Under the pieces are notes generated by a model that was not told the DNA's origin, made no database searches, and was given only the letters and a program-made list of their open reading frames with translations. Shown one piece after another: positions 53,466 through 62,750 of a stretch of DNA of 64,000 nt. The translations under genes and the position numbers were made by a program. This DNA comes from Dactylosporangium fulvum. Its GTDB lineage: Bacteria; Actinomycetota; Actinomycetes; Mycobacteriales; Micromonosporaceae. Within the stretch, counting starts at the first letter, position 1. Every line of letters starts with the position of its first letter. The stretch lies in assembly GCF_025137375.1 (NCBI RefSeq), contig NZ_CP073720.1, positions 3,434,501-3,498,500 on the forward strand, read 5' to 3'.

Positions 53466-55424
53466 TTACTGGGCAAACGAGTTCTGCACGATGGGCAGAA
53501 GAAGGTCGGCCCTCGGGCAGTTGCGGCGGGCCCACTGGCTGAGCGCGCTGGTTGACCAGAACGCCGGCGCGACGTCGTGGTGGAAGGCGCATGCGTTCGG
53601 GTCCGCCTTCAGGGGGCATTCGGTACGGCAGCCGACGACATCGGCGACTGCCGTGCGGAACTTGTCGGCTGTCTCGTCCTCCGGCGCCGGGGGCCGGACC
53701 TCGCCGATCTCCTCAGGCGACGAGAACGCGGTCAGGGCCGTGTCGACCGCTCCGGGCTGGTAGGCCTGCACACCGGCCTCGGTGATAAGCCCTTCACGCA
53801 GGTCGCGGGCCAAGAGGTCGGGGTCGCGTTCGGCCGGGTCGCCGAAGCCGCCGCCCCCACCGTTGATGACCTCGAGCGAGTCGCCGGGGTAGGCGATAAC
53901 GCCGGACCACTTGCTGCTGCTCTGGGCGAACTCGTCGAATTCGAGCCATTTGTCGGTACCAGCGCGACGCAGGCGGTAGCGGCTGCCCATGCCTGCGTGG
54001 CCGCCGGCCAGGCCGTACGGCTGGATCTCGTGGCGGTCGGCGAATCCGCTGAGAACGGTTTCTGCGGTGAAGGTGAACTGGTGCACCGACCCCAGGCCGC
54101 CACGGAACTTGCCGGCGCCACCGGAGTCGGGGATCAGCGCGACGGTGTCGCAGACCAGCGGGTACTCCGACTCGATAATCTCGATCGGGTAGTCGCGGAA
54201 GTTCGCCGACTGGTTCGGGGTGACGTTCCAGCCGTCGCGGCGGCCGGAGGCACCCATACCGCCTTCGTAGAAGAACCAGTAGAGGAAGTCCTCGTTGTGC
54301 TCGTTCGTTCCGCTGCCGGCCACGATGTTGCAGGTGCCGTAGCTGCCGGCGATGGCGCGGTCGGGAATGACGGTCGCGAGGGCCCCGACGATGGTGTCGA
54401 TGACCCTCATCGGGGTGTCGGTGCTGCATCCGAAGGTCGGTGCGGGCGGCTGCGCGTTGACCAGTGACTTGCGGGGGGCGTGGAGGCTGACGGCGCGGAA
54501 GCATCCGTGGTTGAACGGGATGTCGCCACCGGCGAGCTGCAGGACCGAGTTGAACACGGCGGATGCGGTTGCGGCGTACGGCAGGTTGATGGCGCCGTCT
54601 GCCTGCTCGCTGGTGCCGGTGAAGTCGACGTGCATGCTGTCTCCGGCGATCTTCACGTTCGCGCGGATGGCGTAGCGGCAGGTGTTGTTCCCGTCACGAT
54701 CCATGTAGTCGGTGAACGAATACTCGCCGTCCGGGACGCTGGTCAAGAACGCGCGGACCTGGGACTCGGACTGAGCCTTGATCTCGTCCATGGCTTCGAG
54801 GACGGCTTCGACGCCGAACTTGGCGCAGAGTTCCCCGACGCGGGCGCGCCCGGTCATGAGGGAGGCCACCTGAGCGCGCATGTCGCTCAGCTCGATGTCG
54901 GGCAGGCGGACGTTCGACAGAATGTAGTCGAGGACCTCGTGATTCTCCTGGCCGCTGATCATCCAGCGCGACGGCGGGATGCGGAGACCTTCGGCGAACA
55001 CGTCGCGGGCACCGCCAGGGACGCTCCCGGGGGCCATGCCACCGATGTCGAGGTGGTGGGCTCGCGTGACCGAGTAGGCGACGCGAACGCCGTCGACGAT
55101 GACAGGGGTGAACATGGTGACGTCGGGCAGGTGGGTGCCGCCGCGGTAAGGGTCGTTGACGACGATGACGTCACCGTGACCGATGTTCTCGGCACGCTGC
55201 TCGAGGACGGCGGCGTCGACGGTGAACGGCATGGACGCGAGGTGGCTCGGGTCGTAGTTCGCCGCAGCGACGAGTTCGCGGGTCGGATCGAGGATGGCAC
55301 AGGAGAAGTCCTGCCCCTCGATGAAGATCGGCGAACGGGCGTTGTGCGTCAGCGCCTGTCCCATGTCGCGACAGGTTGACTCCAGGAAACCGCGGATGAC
55401 CGCAGTGGTTACGGGGTCGCTCAT
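53466..55424 (-). CDS. hyuB: Hydantoinase B/oxoprolinase-type subunit
   Basis: This 652-residue protein is the B subunit of the ATP-dependent hydantoinase/5-oxoprolinase/acetone-carboxylase superfamily. The N-terminus MSDPVTTAVIRGFLESTCRDMGQAL is typical, followed by FSCAILDPTRELVAA, HGDVIVVNDPYRGGTHLPDVT, then QENHEVLDYILSNVRLPD and SADFTG-like VDFTGTSEQADGAINLP. It cleaves a cyclic amide together with HyuA, or carboxylates a ketone. After the normal end near residue 595 it carries a Cys/His-rich tail (C599, C603, C612, H615, H616, C636) that is not part of the core as I know it. It overlaps hyuA by 4 bp, so the two subunits are made in equal amounts. Confidence 0.93.
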   Translation of the reverse strand: MSDPVTTAVIRGFLESTCRDMGQALTHNARSPIFIEGQDFSCAILDPTRELVAAANYDPSHLASMPFTVDAAVLEQRAENIGHGDVIVVNDPYRGGTHLPDVTMFTPVIVDGVRVAYSVTRAHHLDIGGMAPGSVPGGARDVFAEGLRIPPSRWMISGQENHEVLDYILSNVRLPDIELSDMRAQVASLMTGRARVGELCAKFGVEAVLEAMDEIKAQSESQVRAFLTSVPDGEYSFTDYMDRDGNNTCRYAIRANVKIAGDSMHVDFTGTSEQADGAINLPYAATASAVFNSVLQLAGGDIPFNHGCFRAVSLHAPRKSLVNAQPPAPTFGCSTDTPMRVIDTIVGALATVIPDRAIAGSYGTCNIVAGSGTNEHNEDFLYWFFYEGGMGASGRRDGWNVTPNQSANFRDYPIEIIESEYPLVCDTVALIPDSGGAGKFRGGLGSVHQFTFTAETVLSGFADRHEIQPYGLAGGHAGMGSRYRLRRAGTDKWLEFDEFAQSSSKWSGVIAYPGDSLEVINGGGGGFGDPAERDPDLLARDLREGLITEAGVQAYQPGAVDTALTAFSSPEEIGEVRPPAPEDETADKFRTAVADVVGCRTECPLKADPNACAFHHDVAPAFWSTSALSQWARRNCPRADLLLPIVQNSFAQ

Positions 55425-57484
55425 GCTCCGACCTCCAAGATCACAGCTCCAGACTTCGGGGACCTCGTGGCGCGCGAACCGGGCGGCACCGCGATGGTGG
55501 TGTTCTCGTCCTGCAGGAACGCAGGACCGTTGACGACCTCGGGCATGGCGCTAAGCGACACGACCTCGACCGCGTCGTGGGATTTCCCGGGTCGGTGCCA
55601 GGTCCGCGACGGCGACGTTGCCGCCGGGTCCTCGGCAGAGGTTCCATGGGTGGAGACGCGGGCGACTACCTCGGATTCAGCTCCGAGGGCACGGGCACGC
55701 ACGAGGACGATCTCGACGGCCTCATCGCTGCGGTCCAGGTGATAGAGCCGCGTGTGCTCGCTGTGGAAGGCGGCGATTGCGGCGTCGGTCGCGGTTGGTG
55801 CGTCTCCGGTGTTCTCGACGGGGACCGTGAGGGTCTCCGGCTGGGAGCGGTACTTGACGTCGATCTCGAATTCGATGTCGACGACGGACTCGTTCTCGTC
55901 GGCCATGCGGGCGCGGACGTCGCCCTCGACCTGCTTAAACAGCTTGGTGACGTCGTTGTCGGTGAGGTTCTCGCGTCGCTCGGAGATGCCGATGATGCAC
56001 TCCGAGACCGGGCGGCTGCGAGCTGCGCCGAACGCGGAGAACACGCTCGATGCGGGAGGCAGGCAGACCTTCTCGATGCCGAGGTGTTCGGCCAGGTCGA
56101 CAGCGAAGGCGCCGCCGGCGCCGCCGAAGCACATCAGGACGCACTCGCGCGGGTCGTAGCCGCGGTTGACCGTCATCTCACGGATGAGCAGAGCCATTTT
56201 GCTGAGCGTGACTTCGTAGACCGCGAGAGCTGCCTCTTCAGCGGAGGCGTAGCCGGGCATCGAGTTGATGAGGGCTTGTCGCGATGCCTCGACGTCGAGA
56301 CGGAGGGTGTCGCGGGCAAGGCCGACCGGGAGCGCACCGAGAACAAGGAGCGCGTCGACGACGGTCGCGTTCGTTCCGCCGTGTCCGTAGCAGGCAGGGC
56401 CGGGCATGGAGCCGGCGCTGCGCGGTCCGACGTACAGGCCGGTAGCGTCGAGGCCGATTATTGAGCCGCCGCCGGCACCGATGGACCGGATGTCGACCTG
56501 GGACGCGCGTACTGGGGTGTTCCACAGGACATCGTTCTCGCGGGAACGCTGGGCGACTCCGTCCCAGATAAGGGCTACGTCTGTGGTGGTGCCGCCCATG
56601 TCCATCGTGATGATGCGGTCCCAGCCTTCCTCGCGGCCGACGAGGTTGGCGCCGATGACGCCGGCAGAGGGGCCGGAGTTGATGAGGCGGAACGGCTCGC
56701 GCTGAGCTGCCTTAGGCGTCATGAGGGCGCCGTCGGAGCGGACCATGCGGAGCGGGCCACTCACACCGATCTCCGCGAGAGTCTTGGAGACGCGGTCGAG
56801 GTAGCCGGCGATGACCGGGCGAACGAGCGCGTTGACCGTGGTGGTCGCGGCGCGCTCGTACTCGTGGATCTCCGGCAGGATGTCGGCGGACGCGGAGACC
56901 GGGATGTCGGGAAGCTCCTCGGCGAGGATCTCGACAGTCCGGCGCTCGTGGGCGGGGTTCTTGAAGCTGAAGAGGAAGGTCACGGCGACCGCCGCGACCT
57001 CCTCCTCACGCAACTTCCGAGCGATAGAGCGGACCTCGTCCTCGTCGAGTGCAACGACGACTTGGCCTTCGGCGCCGATGCGCTCGGCAACCTCGAATCG
57101 CAGGTCACGGGGCACCAGTGCGTCCGGCCGCTCCCAGTCGTACCCGAAGAGTCGTTCACGCCAGAGGCGCTTGAACTCGAGTACATCTCGGAAGCCGCGC
57201 GTACAGAGCACAGCGGTCTTTGCCAGGTTGCCCTCGGTCAGAGCGTTCGTGATCACGGTGGTGCCGTGATTCACGGACTTGATCGAGTAGCCGGCGTCCT
57301 GGATGAGCTTGATGCCCTTCCGCAGGCCCTCCTCGAGACCGTGGTGGGTGGTCGGGGTCTTGGCCTCGATCACCTCCCCGGTCCGTGGGTTCACTGCGAC
57401 GATGTCGGTGAAGGTTCCACCGATGTCGACGCCGAGAAGGACCTCGTCCTTCTGCTGCTGGACGGCCTTGTCGGCGGAAGTCAC
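55421..57484 (-). CDS. hyuA: Hydantoinase A/oxoprolinase-type ATP-binding subunit
   Basis: A 687-residue HyuA subunit. The phosphate-1 motif GVDIGGTFTDIVAV at residues 18-31 marks the actin/ASKHA ATP site, VNHGTTVITNAL follows, and the central MDMGGTTTDVALI is the second phosphate/metal motif. GAGGGSI and CYGHGGTNATVVDALL are also conserved. It couples ATP hydrolysis to ring opening of a lactam-like substrate such as 5-oxoproline, N-methylhydantoin or caprolactam, or to ketone carboxylation. The gene neighbourhood (aminotransferases, ALDH, amino-acid permease) favours lactam or hydantoin opening to an amino acid. Starts overlap the permease stop by 4 bp. Confidence 0.94.
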   Translation of the reverse strand: MTSADKAVQQQKDEVLLGVDIGGTFTDIVAVNPRTGEVIEAKTPTTHHGLEEGLRKGIKLIQDAGYSIKSVNHGTTVITNALTEGNLAKTAVLCTRGFRDVLEFKRLWRERLFGYDWERPDALVPRDLRFEVAERIGAEGQVVVALDEDEVRSIARKLREEEVAAVAVTFLFSFKNPAHERRTVEILAEELPDIPVSASADILPEIHEYERAATTTVNALVRPVIAGYLDRVSKTLAEIGVSGPLRMVRSDGALMTPKAAQREPFRLINSGPSAGVIGANLVGREEGWDRIITMDMGGTTTDVALIWDGVAQRSRENDVLWNTPVRASQVDIRSIGAGGGSIIGLDATGLYVGPRSAGSMPGPACYGHGGTNATVVDALLVLGALPVGLARDTLRLDVEASRQALINSMPGYASAEEAALAVYEVTLSKMALLIREMTVNRGYDPRECVLMCFGGAGGAFAVDLAEHLGIEKVCLPPASSVFSAFGAARSRPVSECIIGISERRENLTDNDVTKLFKQVEGDVRARMADENESVVDIEFEIDVKYRSQPETLTVPVENTGDAPTATDAAIAAFHSEHTRLYHLDRSDEAVEIVLVRARALGAESEVVARVSTHGTSAEDPAATSPSRTWHRPGKSHDAVEVVSLSAMPEVVNGPAFLQDENTTIAVPPGSRATRSPKSGAVILEVGA

Positions 57485-59025
57485 AGGTCTGCTCCAGTCT
57501 GTTCGTTGGGGAGGGCAAGGTTGTCGCCGGCCCGGCCCGGGGCGACGCGCGGGCTGGGGTGCGGGGCCTCGTGGGCCGCGTCCGCGTCGTCGGAGCCGTG
57601 GTCGGAGAACTCTTCAGCAAGCGCGGTCATGACGCCCGGCTTCCTCTTGTTGAGGTAGATGGCGACGCCGAAACCGACGAGCAGGTAGCCGGCTGCGATC
57701 CACGGCAGCAGGTTGTACGGGTGCACGGTGGAGGCCGTGACGTTCTTCCAGAGCATCACGCCGATGAGCCCGAGTGAGCTGACCGGGAGGATGACGTGGA
57801 GGAAAGCGTTGAACTCGGAGCGGTAGTCGCGCCAGTACATGCGGCCGACGCCGATGGCCAGGAAGCCGTAGACGAACATGACGCCGATGGTTCCCAGGAC
57901 GCCCAAGTACCCGTAGACCGACAGCGGTCCGTCGCTGAGTCCGATCCAGAGGACGAGGGTGACGGCGATGACCTCTTCGACAGCGATCGCGACCCACGGA
58001 GTGCGGTACTTCGGGTGGGTGTAGGCGAGCGCCCGGGGGAGGACGCCGGAGCGGCCCATGCCGTACATGACGCGGGTGACGGCGTTGTGGATGGCGATCC
58101 AGACGCCGAGGATGCCGGTGGTGCCGGCGATGTAGACCAGGATCTTGCCGGGAGTGCCGAGGTAGTGGTCGGCGATCGTGACCCACGGGTTGGCCGACTC
58201 GGTCAAATTCTTGACACCCGCAGCGTCGGTACCGAACGCGACGCTCTCGGAGTAGGTGGTCAGGACATAGAACAGGCCGACGACGATAACAGTTCCGACG
58301 ACGGCGAGCGGGATGCGCTTGCGAGCCATGCGGGTCTCTTCACCGAGGGTGGTGGCACCTTCAAAGCCGATGAATCCGAACATGCCCCAGATGGCGCCGA
58401 GGAAGATGCCGCTCCAGCCGGTGGGGCTGTTGTGCGGGTTGAACGGCTCGAGCGACAGCTCGTTCGGGGACGCACCGTTAGCGAAGATGACGCCGACGAT
58501 GAGAAGAATGCAGCAGGCCTCGAAGATGAGGAACAGCAGGCCGGCGCGGAGTGATTCGAGGACGCCGAGCATCGACAGCGTGGTGACGAGTGCACCTGTG
58601 GCGAGGGCGATGATCCACCAGTGGATGGACACTCCGGCGAGGTCGTTGATGACGTCGCTGATGAAGCTTCCGAAGAGGCCGTAGGCGCCGGGCTCGAATG
58701 CGGCGTAGGCGAAGACGACCATCCAGCCGACCAGGAAGCCGGCGGTCGCGCCGAGTCCTGCGGTGGTGTAGCTGAAGAACGCTCCGGCGCTCGCGATCTT
58801 CCGGGCGAACTGCGCCACGGTGTTCGCGATGAGCAGCGAGGCGATCATCGCGATCAGGAACGAGAGCGGGAACGCAGCACCCGAGAAGGTTGCGTTGAAC
58901 GAGGTGGAGAAGAAGATCACGGACGCGGGCCCCATAAAGGCCGCGGACATGACCGCACACTCGATCAGACCGAGGGAGTTTTTGCGCAGTCCCTGGTCGG
59001 TTGTGGAGTTGGCGTCACTTGCCAT
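57481..59025 (-). CDS. APC-family amino acid/amine permease
   Basis: From ATG 59025 (GGAGGAAAA directly upstream) the protein has 514 residues with about 12 membrane helices; a longer reading has no good ribosome site. The APC signatures are GPASVIFFSTSFNATFSG in helix 1, FGFIGFEGATTLGEE in helix 6 and TRVMYGMGRSGVLPRAL in helix 8. The FEGATTLGEE sequence is typical of the amino acid/polyamine/organocation group, including the YhdG- and PuuP-like members. It is the first gene of the operon and imports the substrate, probably in symport with H+ or Na+. The hydrophilic C-terminal 45 residues are acidic and His-containing. Confidence 0.93.
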   Translation of the reverse strand: MASDANSTTDQGLRKNSLGLIECAVMSAAFMGPASVIFFSTSFNATFSGAAFPLSFLIAMIASLLIANTVAQFARKIASAGAFFSYTTAGLGATAGFLVGWMVVFAYAAFEPGAYGLFGSFISDVINDLAGVSIHWWIIALATGALVTTLSMLGVLESLRAGLLFLIFEACCILLIVGVIFANGASPNELSLEPFNPHNSPTGWSGIFLGAIWGMFGFIGFEGATTLGEETRMARKRIPLAVVGTVIVVGLFYVLTTYSESVAFGTDAAGVKNLTESANPWVTIADHYLGTPGKILVYIAGTTGILGVWIAIHNAVTRVMYGMGRSGVLPRALAYTHPKYRTPWVAIAVEEVIAVTLVLWIGLSDGPLSVYGYLGVLGTIGVMFVYGFLAIGVGRMYWRDYRSEFNAFLHVILPVSSLGLIGVMLWKNVTASTVHPYNLLPWIAAGYLLVGFGVAIYLNKRKPGVMTALAEEFSDHGSDDADAAHEAPHPSPRVAPGRAGDNLALPNEQTGADL

Positions 59026-59129
59026 TTTTCCTCCGTGCCACGGATGCCGGGCACGCCAACGTGACCCTTTGGGCTTGATGTGGACCATAGCGAGGCTAGT
59101 TACAGGCTCAGGCCTTGTCAATGGGCTCG

Positions 59130-59140
59130 TTGTAGACCAA
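59130..59140. promoter_or_regulatory. GntR/FadR-like operator candidate in the divergent gap
   Basis: TTGTAGACCAA matches the TTGTnnACnAA pattern bound by FadR-type GntR regulators and overlaps the small dyad TAGA-CCAA-TCTA. It lies midway in the 158-bp gap between the permease and glutamate dehydrogenase genes. No GntR gene is in the window. Confidence 0.35.
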
Positions 59141-59183
59141 TCTAGGTCGTGGCAACGGGCTCTGCGAACTAGGAGAGACAACG

Positions 59184-62100
59184 ATGGCGACCTCGTCCCC
59201 CAGCCTCGGGGCAGACCTGTTGGGTACTGCGGGCACCGCATGGGCCGACCTTGAGCGTTGGCCGTCCGAACTGGAGCGCGCGCTCGCTGCGCAAGGAAGC
59301 GACAGCCTGGTTGCTGACCTTGGCGCGAAGTTCCCGCCGAACTACATGCTCAACCGGTCTCCCACCGATGCGGCGAACGATCTGACCGCGCTGGCTTCGC
59401 TCGATGCGGGGTCTGCGCTGTTCGCGGCTCGCAAAGACGAGCCGTCGCGCGTGACCGCGTACAGCGTCGGCCAGCCGCTCTCGTTGGCCCGCGTTCTCGG
59501 CGTTCTGGGGAACCTCGACATCGAACTGCTCGACTCTCATTCCTACGATCTCGCCGCAGGGGATGTTTCGGGACGGTTCGTTCACGACCTTGTCGTTGGT
59601 TTTCCGCAGACGTGCGAGCCGAATCCGGAACTGCGCTCGCGCGCTATGGCTGCTCTTCAGCGCGCGTGGGACGGTGTCATCGAGGACGACACGTTCAACG
59701 CTCTGGTCGTGCACGCAGGTCTTACCTGGTGGCAGTCGAACGTGCTGCGCGCTTACGCAAAGTACTTGCGGCAGGCCGGCCTCACGTTCACCCCCGAGCA
59801 CATCGCCGCGACGCTCGTGGAGCACCCGACTCACCCACGTGCTCTCGCGGACCTGTTCGAGGCCAGGTTCGACCCCGACCTTTCTGAGGACGAGTCGACC
59901 GTCGCCGTCGCGAAGGCCGAGGCGACGATCGAGGCCGGGCTGCAGGAGCTGGTCAGCTATGACCAGGACGTCATCGTTGCCGCGCTGCACAACTGCATCC
60001 GGGCGACGCTGCGGACCAACGCCTACCGTGAGGAGAACGGGGTGCGCCGGTCGGCGCTCGCGTTCAAGCTCTGCTCGGCAGAGGTGTCCACGTTGCCGAA
60101 GCCACGGCCGTGGTCGGAAATCTGGGTTCACTCGACCCGGATGGAAGGTGTGCACCTTCGATTCGGTGCAGTTGCTCGCGGTGGTCTTCGCTGGTCGGAC
60201 CGTCTTGAGGACTTCCGAACCGAGGTTCTCGGGTTGGTGAAGGCGCAGCAGGTGAAGAACTCGGTCATCGTGCCGCTCGGGGCCAAGGGTGGGTTCGTGG
60301 TGAAGTCGACTGGCGGTGCGGAGCTGCGCTCGGCCGGCGTGGAGTCCTACCGGACGTTCATCGCGGGCCTGCTGGACCTGACCGACAACGTCGTACGCAG
60401 CCATGACGCGGCTGGCAACCAGACCGAGGAGGTTGTCGCGCCGCCGCGTACTCGTTGCTACGACGACCCGGACCCGTACCTGGTGGTGGCTGCGGACAAA
60501 GGCACGGCGACGTTCAGCGACGAGGCGAACGCGGTGTCGGCTCGCTACGGGTTCTGGCTTGGTGACGCGTTCGCGTCGGGTGGGTCGATCGGGTTCGACC
60601 ACAAGGCGATGGGCATCACCGCCCGTGGGGCGTGGGAGTCGGTGAAGTCCCACTTCCGCGAGTTGGATGTCGATGTCGCCGAAGACCAGTTCATCGTCGT
60701 AGGGGTCGGCGACATGTCGGGCGACGTGTTCGGGAACGGCATGCTGCTGTCTCGCGCCATCAAGCTCGTGGCGGCTTTCGACCACCGCAGCATCTTCATC
60801 GACCCGCGCCCGGAGGCCGGTCGTTCGTACACGGAGCGGCAGCGGTTGTTCGACACGCCTGGGTCGTCGTGGGGTGACTACAACGCAGACCTCATCTCTC
60901 GTGGCGGAGGTGTCTTCCCCCGCAGCGGCCGGTCGGTTCCGGTTTCAGCAGAAGCGGCGGCCGCGTTGGGCATCGACCCGGCTGTCACGTCGGTCAGCCC
61001 CGCCGAGATGGTGCAGCACATCCTTCGCGCGCCCGTCGACCTTCTGTGGAACGGCGGTGTCGGAACGTTCGTGAAGGCGTCGTCGGAGACGGCCGCCGAT
61101 GTGGGCGACCGTTCCAACGACGGCATCCGTGTCGATGCGAAGGACCTTCGTGTTCGTGTCATCGCTGAAGGGGGCAATCTCGGGCTCACGCAGAAGGCTC
61201 GCATCGAGTTCGCGGAGGCGGGCGGTCTGGTCAACACCGACGCTCTGGACAACTCAGCAGGTGTCGACACCTCCGATCACGAGGTGAACCTCAAGATCCT
61301 GCTCGACCTGGCGATCGGGCGCGGAGAGTTGGACGGTGCTCTTCGTACGACGCTGCTGAATACGTCGGAGGATGACGTGGCCCGGCGGGTGCTTCGGCAC
61401 AACCAGTCGCAGAACACGCTGGTCAAGGTCGAGTCTTCGATGAGCCCGACCCTGACTGAGGTCCAGGATCGGTTCCTCGGGGAGCTCGAGTCGGCCATTG
61501 GGCTCGACCGCAGCCTTGAGTGCCTGCCCGACAAGAGCGAACTGGAGCAGCGCCGCGCCCAGGGGACCGGGCTCAGTGCTCCAGAGATCGCGGTGGTGTG
61601 CGCTTACTCGAAGCTATGGCTGCGTGCAGGCCTGTTGAACTCGCAACTTCCGTCTGAGGACTGGGTTGAGGGCCGCTTGCGGGACTACTTCCCGTCTGCG
61701 GTGGCGAAGGCGTGTGCCGACTCCATCCCGGTTCATCCGCTGCGGCGGGAGATCGTGGCGACGGTGTTGGCCAACGAGGTTGTAGACCGGGCCGGGGCGA
61801 CGTTCGCGTTCCGCGCGACGGAGGAGACTGGTGCGTCTGCCGCGCAGGTCGTGCGCGCGTTCGTCGCTTCATGGTCGGCATTCGGGCTCGACACGTTGAT
61901 GCAGGACATCGAAGCAGCGGGCCTCCCCGCAGGGGCGGGCCGGCGAGCGCGGATGGAGGTGCGGCGGCTCATCGACCGTGCTACTCGTTGGTTCCTGACC
62001 TTCGGGGCGCCCGACGCCGACCCGCTCGCGGACTACAGGCAGTTCGCAGACACCGTTTCGGCGATCGCTCCGCGGCTGCCTGAGCTGTTGCGTGCCCGGG

Positions 62101-62594
62101 ACGCGAGCAACCTGCAGGCCGATGTTGCCGAGCTTTGCTCCGAGGGTCTCCCGGTGGAGCTCGCGCAGCGTCTGGGTCAGCTTCTGCACGCTTTCCAGTT
62201 GCTCGATGTGGCCAAGGTTTCGGCCGAGACCGGCCGCAGCGCATGGGAGGTTGCCGACGTGCGGTTCGCCCTATCGGAGCGGCTCCGGCTCGACGATCTG
62301 CTGATCGCCATCGGCGAGCTTCCGCACGGAACCCGGTGGGATGCCATGGCACGTGCCGGGCTGCGTCACGACCTGTACGCGGCTGCTGCTGCAATCACCG
62401 TTGCGGTCGTTGAGGGGGCTGAAACGGCATCGGGGACGACGGACCGGCTCACTGCTTGGGAGTCCGCTCTCGCGGAGGCAGCGCCGGGGGTGGACTGGAC
62501 TATCGCCGAGGTTCTTGCCCCGGGGCGTCGCACCCTGGCTGCGCTCTCGACGGCTGTACGTCTCCTTCAGGCGCTTCGTCTCCGTGCTGCGTGA
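59184..62594 (+). CDS. NAD-dependent glutamate dehydrogenase, short form of the large (GDH2/L_180-like) class
   Basis: The gene encodes 1136 residues from ATG 59184, 7 bases after GGAGA. It contains the large-GDH core: LRWSDRLEDFRTEVLGLVKAQQVKN, then VPLGAKGGFVV (catalytic lysine region), TATFSDEANAVSARYGFWLGDAFASGGS, the nucleotide loop VGVGDMSGDVFGNGML and LLWNGGVGTFVKAS. The C-terminal helical domain with EIAVVCAYSKLWLRAGLL is complete. Typical bacterial L_180 enzymes are about 1600 residues; here roughly 450 residues of N-terminal ACT-type regulatory domain are missing. The beginning is clean, so this is a natural short variant rather than a truncation by frameshift. It would deaminate glutamate produced by the neighbouring aminotransferases. 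Confidence 0.93.
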   Translation: MATSSPSLGADLLGTAGTAWADLERWPSELERALAAQGSDSLVADLGAKFPPNYMLNRSPTDAANDLTALASLDAGSALFAARKDEPSRVTAYSVGQPLSLARVLGVLGNLDIELLDSHSYDLAAGDVSGRFVHDLVVGFPQTCEPNPELRSRAMAALQRAWDGVIEDDTFNALVVHAGLTWWQSNVLRAYAKYLRQAGLTFTPEHIAATLVEHPTHPRALADLFEARFDPDLSEDESTVAVAKAEATIEAGLQELVSYDQDVIVAALHNCIRATLRTNAYREENGVRRSALAFKLCSAEVSTLPKPRPWSEIWVHSTRMEGVHLRFGAVARGGLRWSDRLEDFRTEVLGLVKAQQVKNSVIVPLGAKGGFVVKSTGGAELRSAGVESYRTFIAGLLDLTDNVVRSHDAAGNQTEEVVAPPRTRCYDDPDPYLVVAADKGTATFSDEANAVSARYGFWLGDAFASGGSIGFDHKAMGITARGAWESVKSHFRELDVDVAEDQFIVVGVGDMSGDVFGNGMLLSRAIKLVAAFDHRSIFIDPRPEAGRSYTERQRLFDTPGSSWGDYNADLISRGGGVFPRSGRSVPVSAEAAAALGIDPAVTSVSPAEMVQHILRAPVDLLWNGGVGTFVKASSETAADVGDRSNDGIRVDAKDLRVRVIAEGGNLGLTQKARIEFAEAGGLVNTDALDNSAGVDTSDHEVNLKILLDLAIGRGELDGALRTTLLNTSEDDVARRVLRHNQSQNTLVKVESSMSPTLTEVQDRFLGELESAIGLDRSLECLPDKSELEQRRAQGTGLSAPEIAVVCAYSKLWLRAGLLNSQLPSEDWVEGRLRDYFPSAVAKACADSIPVHPLRREIVATVLANEVVDRAGATFAFRATEETGASAAQVVRAFVASWSAFGLDTLMQDIEAAGLPAGAGRRARMEVRRLIDRATRWFLTFGAPDADPLADYRQFADTVSAIAPRLPELLRARDASNLQADVAELCSEGLPVELAQRLGQLLHAFQLLDVAKVSAETGRSAWEVADVRFALSERLRLDDLLIAIGELPHGTRWDAMARAGLRHDLYAAAAAITVAVVEGAETASGTTDRLTAWESALAEAAPGVDWTIAEVLAPGRRTLAALSTAVRLLQALRLRAA

Positions 62595-62750
62595 TGTGTC
62601 TGCTGGTCCTAGGGCCTATCTGACGGATCTTGTAGCGGGCACGGATACCAGGGAGTTGGTGGCGCTGCTGGCATCCCGCACGTCATCCCGGAGCGGGCTG
62701 ATGTGCCCTAGACTCGTTGGACTGCTTGATCCTGGCGAACGGAGCGCTTG

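Noticed and set aside
50842-53763. A 973-codon plus-strand frame opposite the ALDH and aminotransferase genes
   Set aside because: It is antisense to two clear enzymes, has low-complexity Asp/Arg/Gly/Val composition typical of GC-rich shadow frames, and matches no family.
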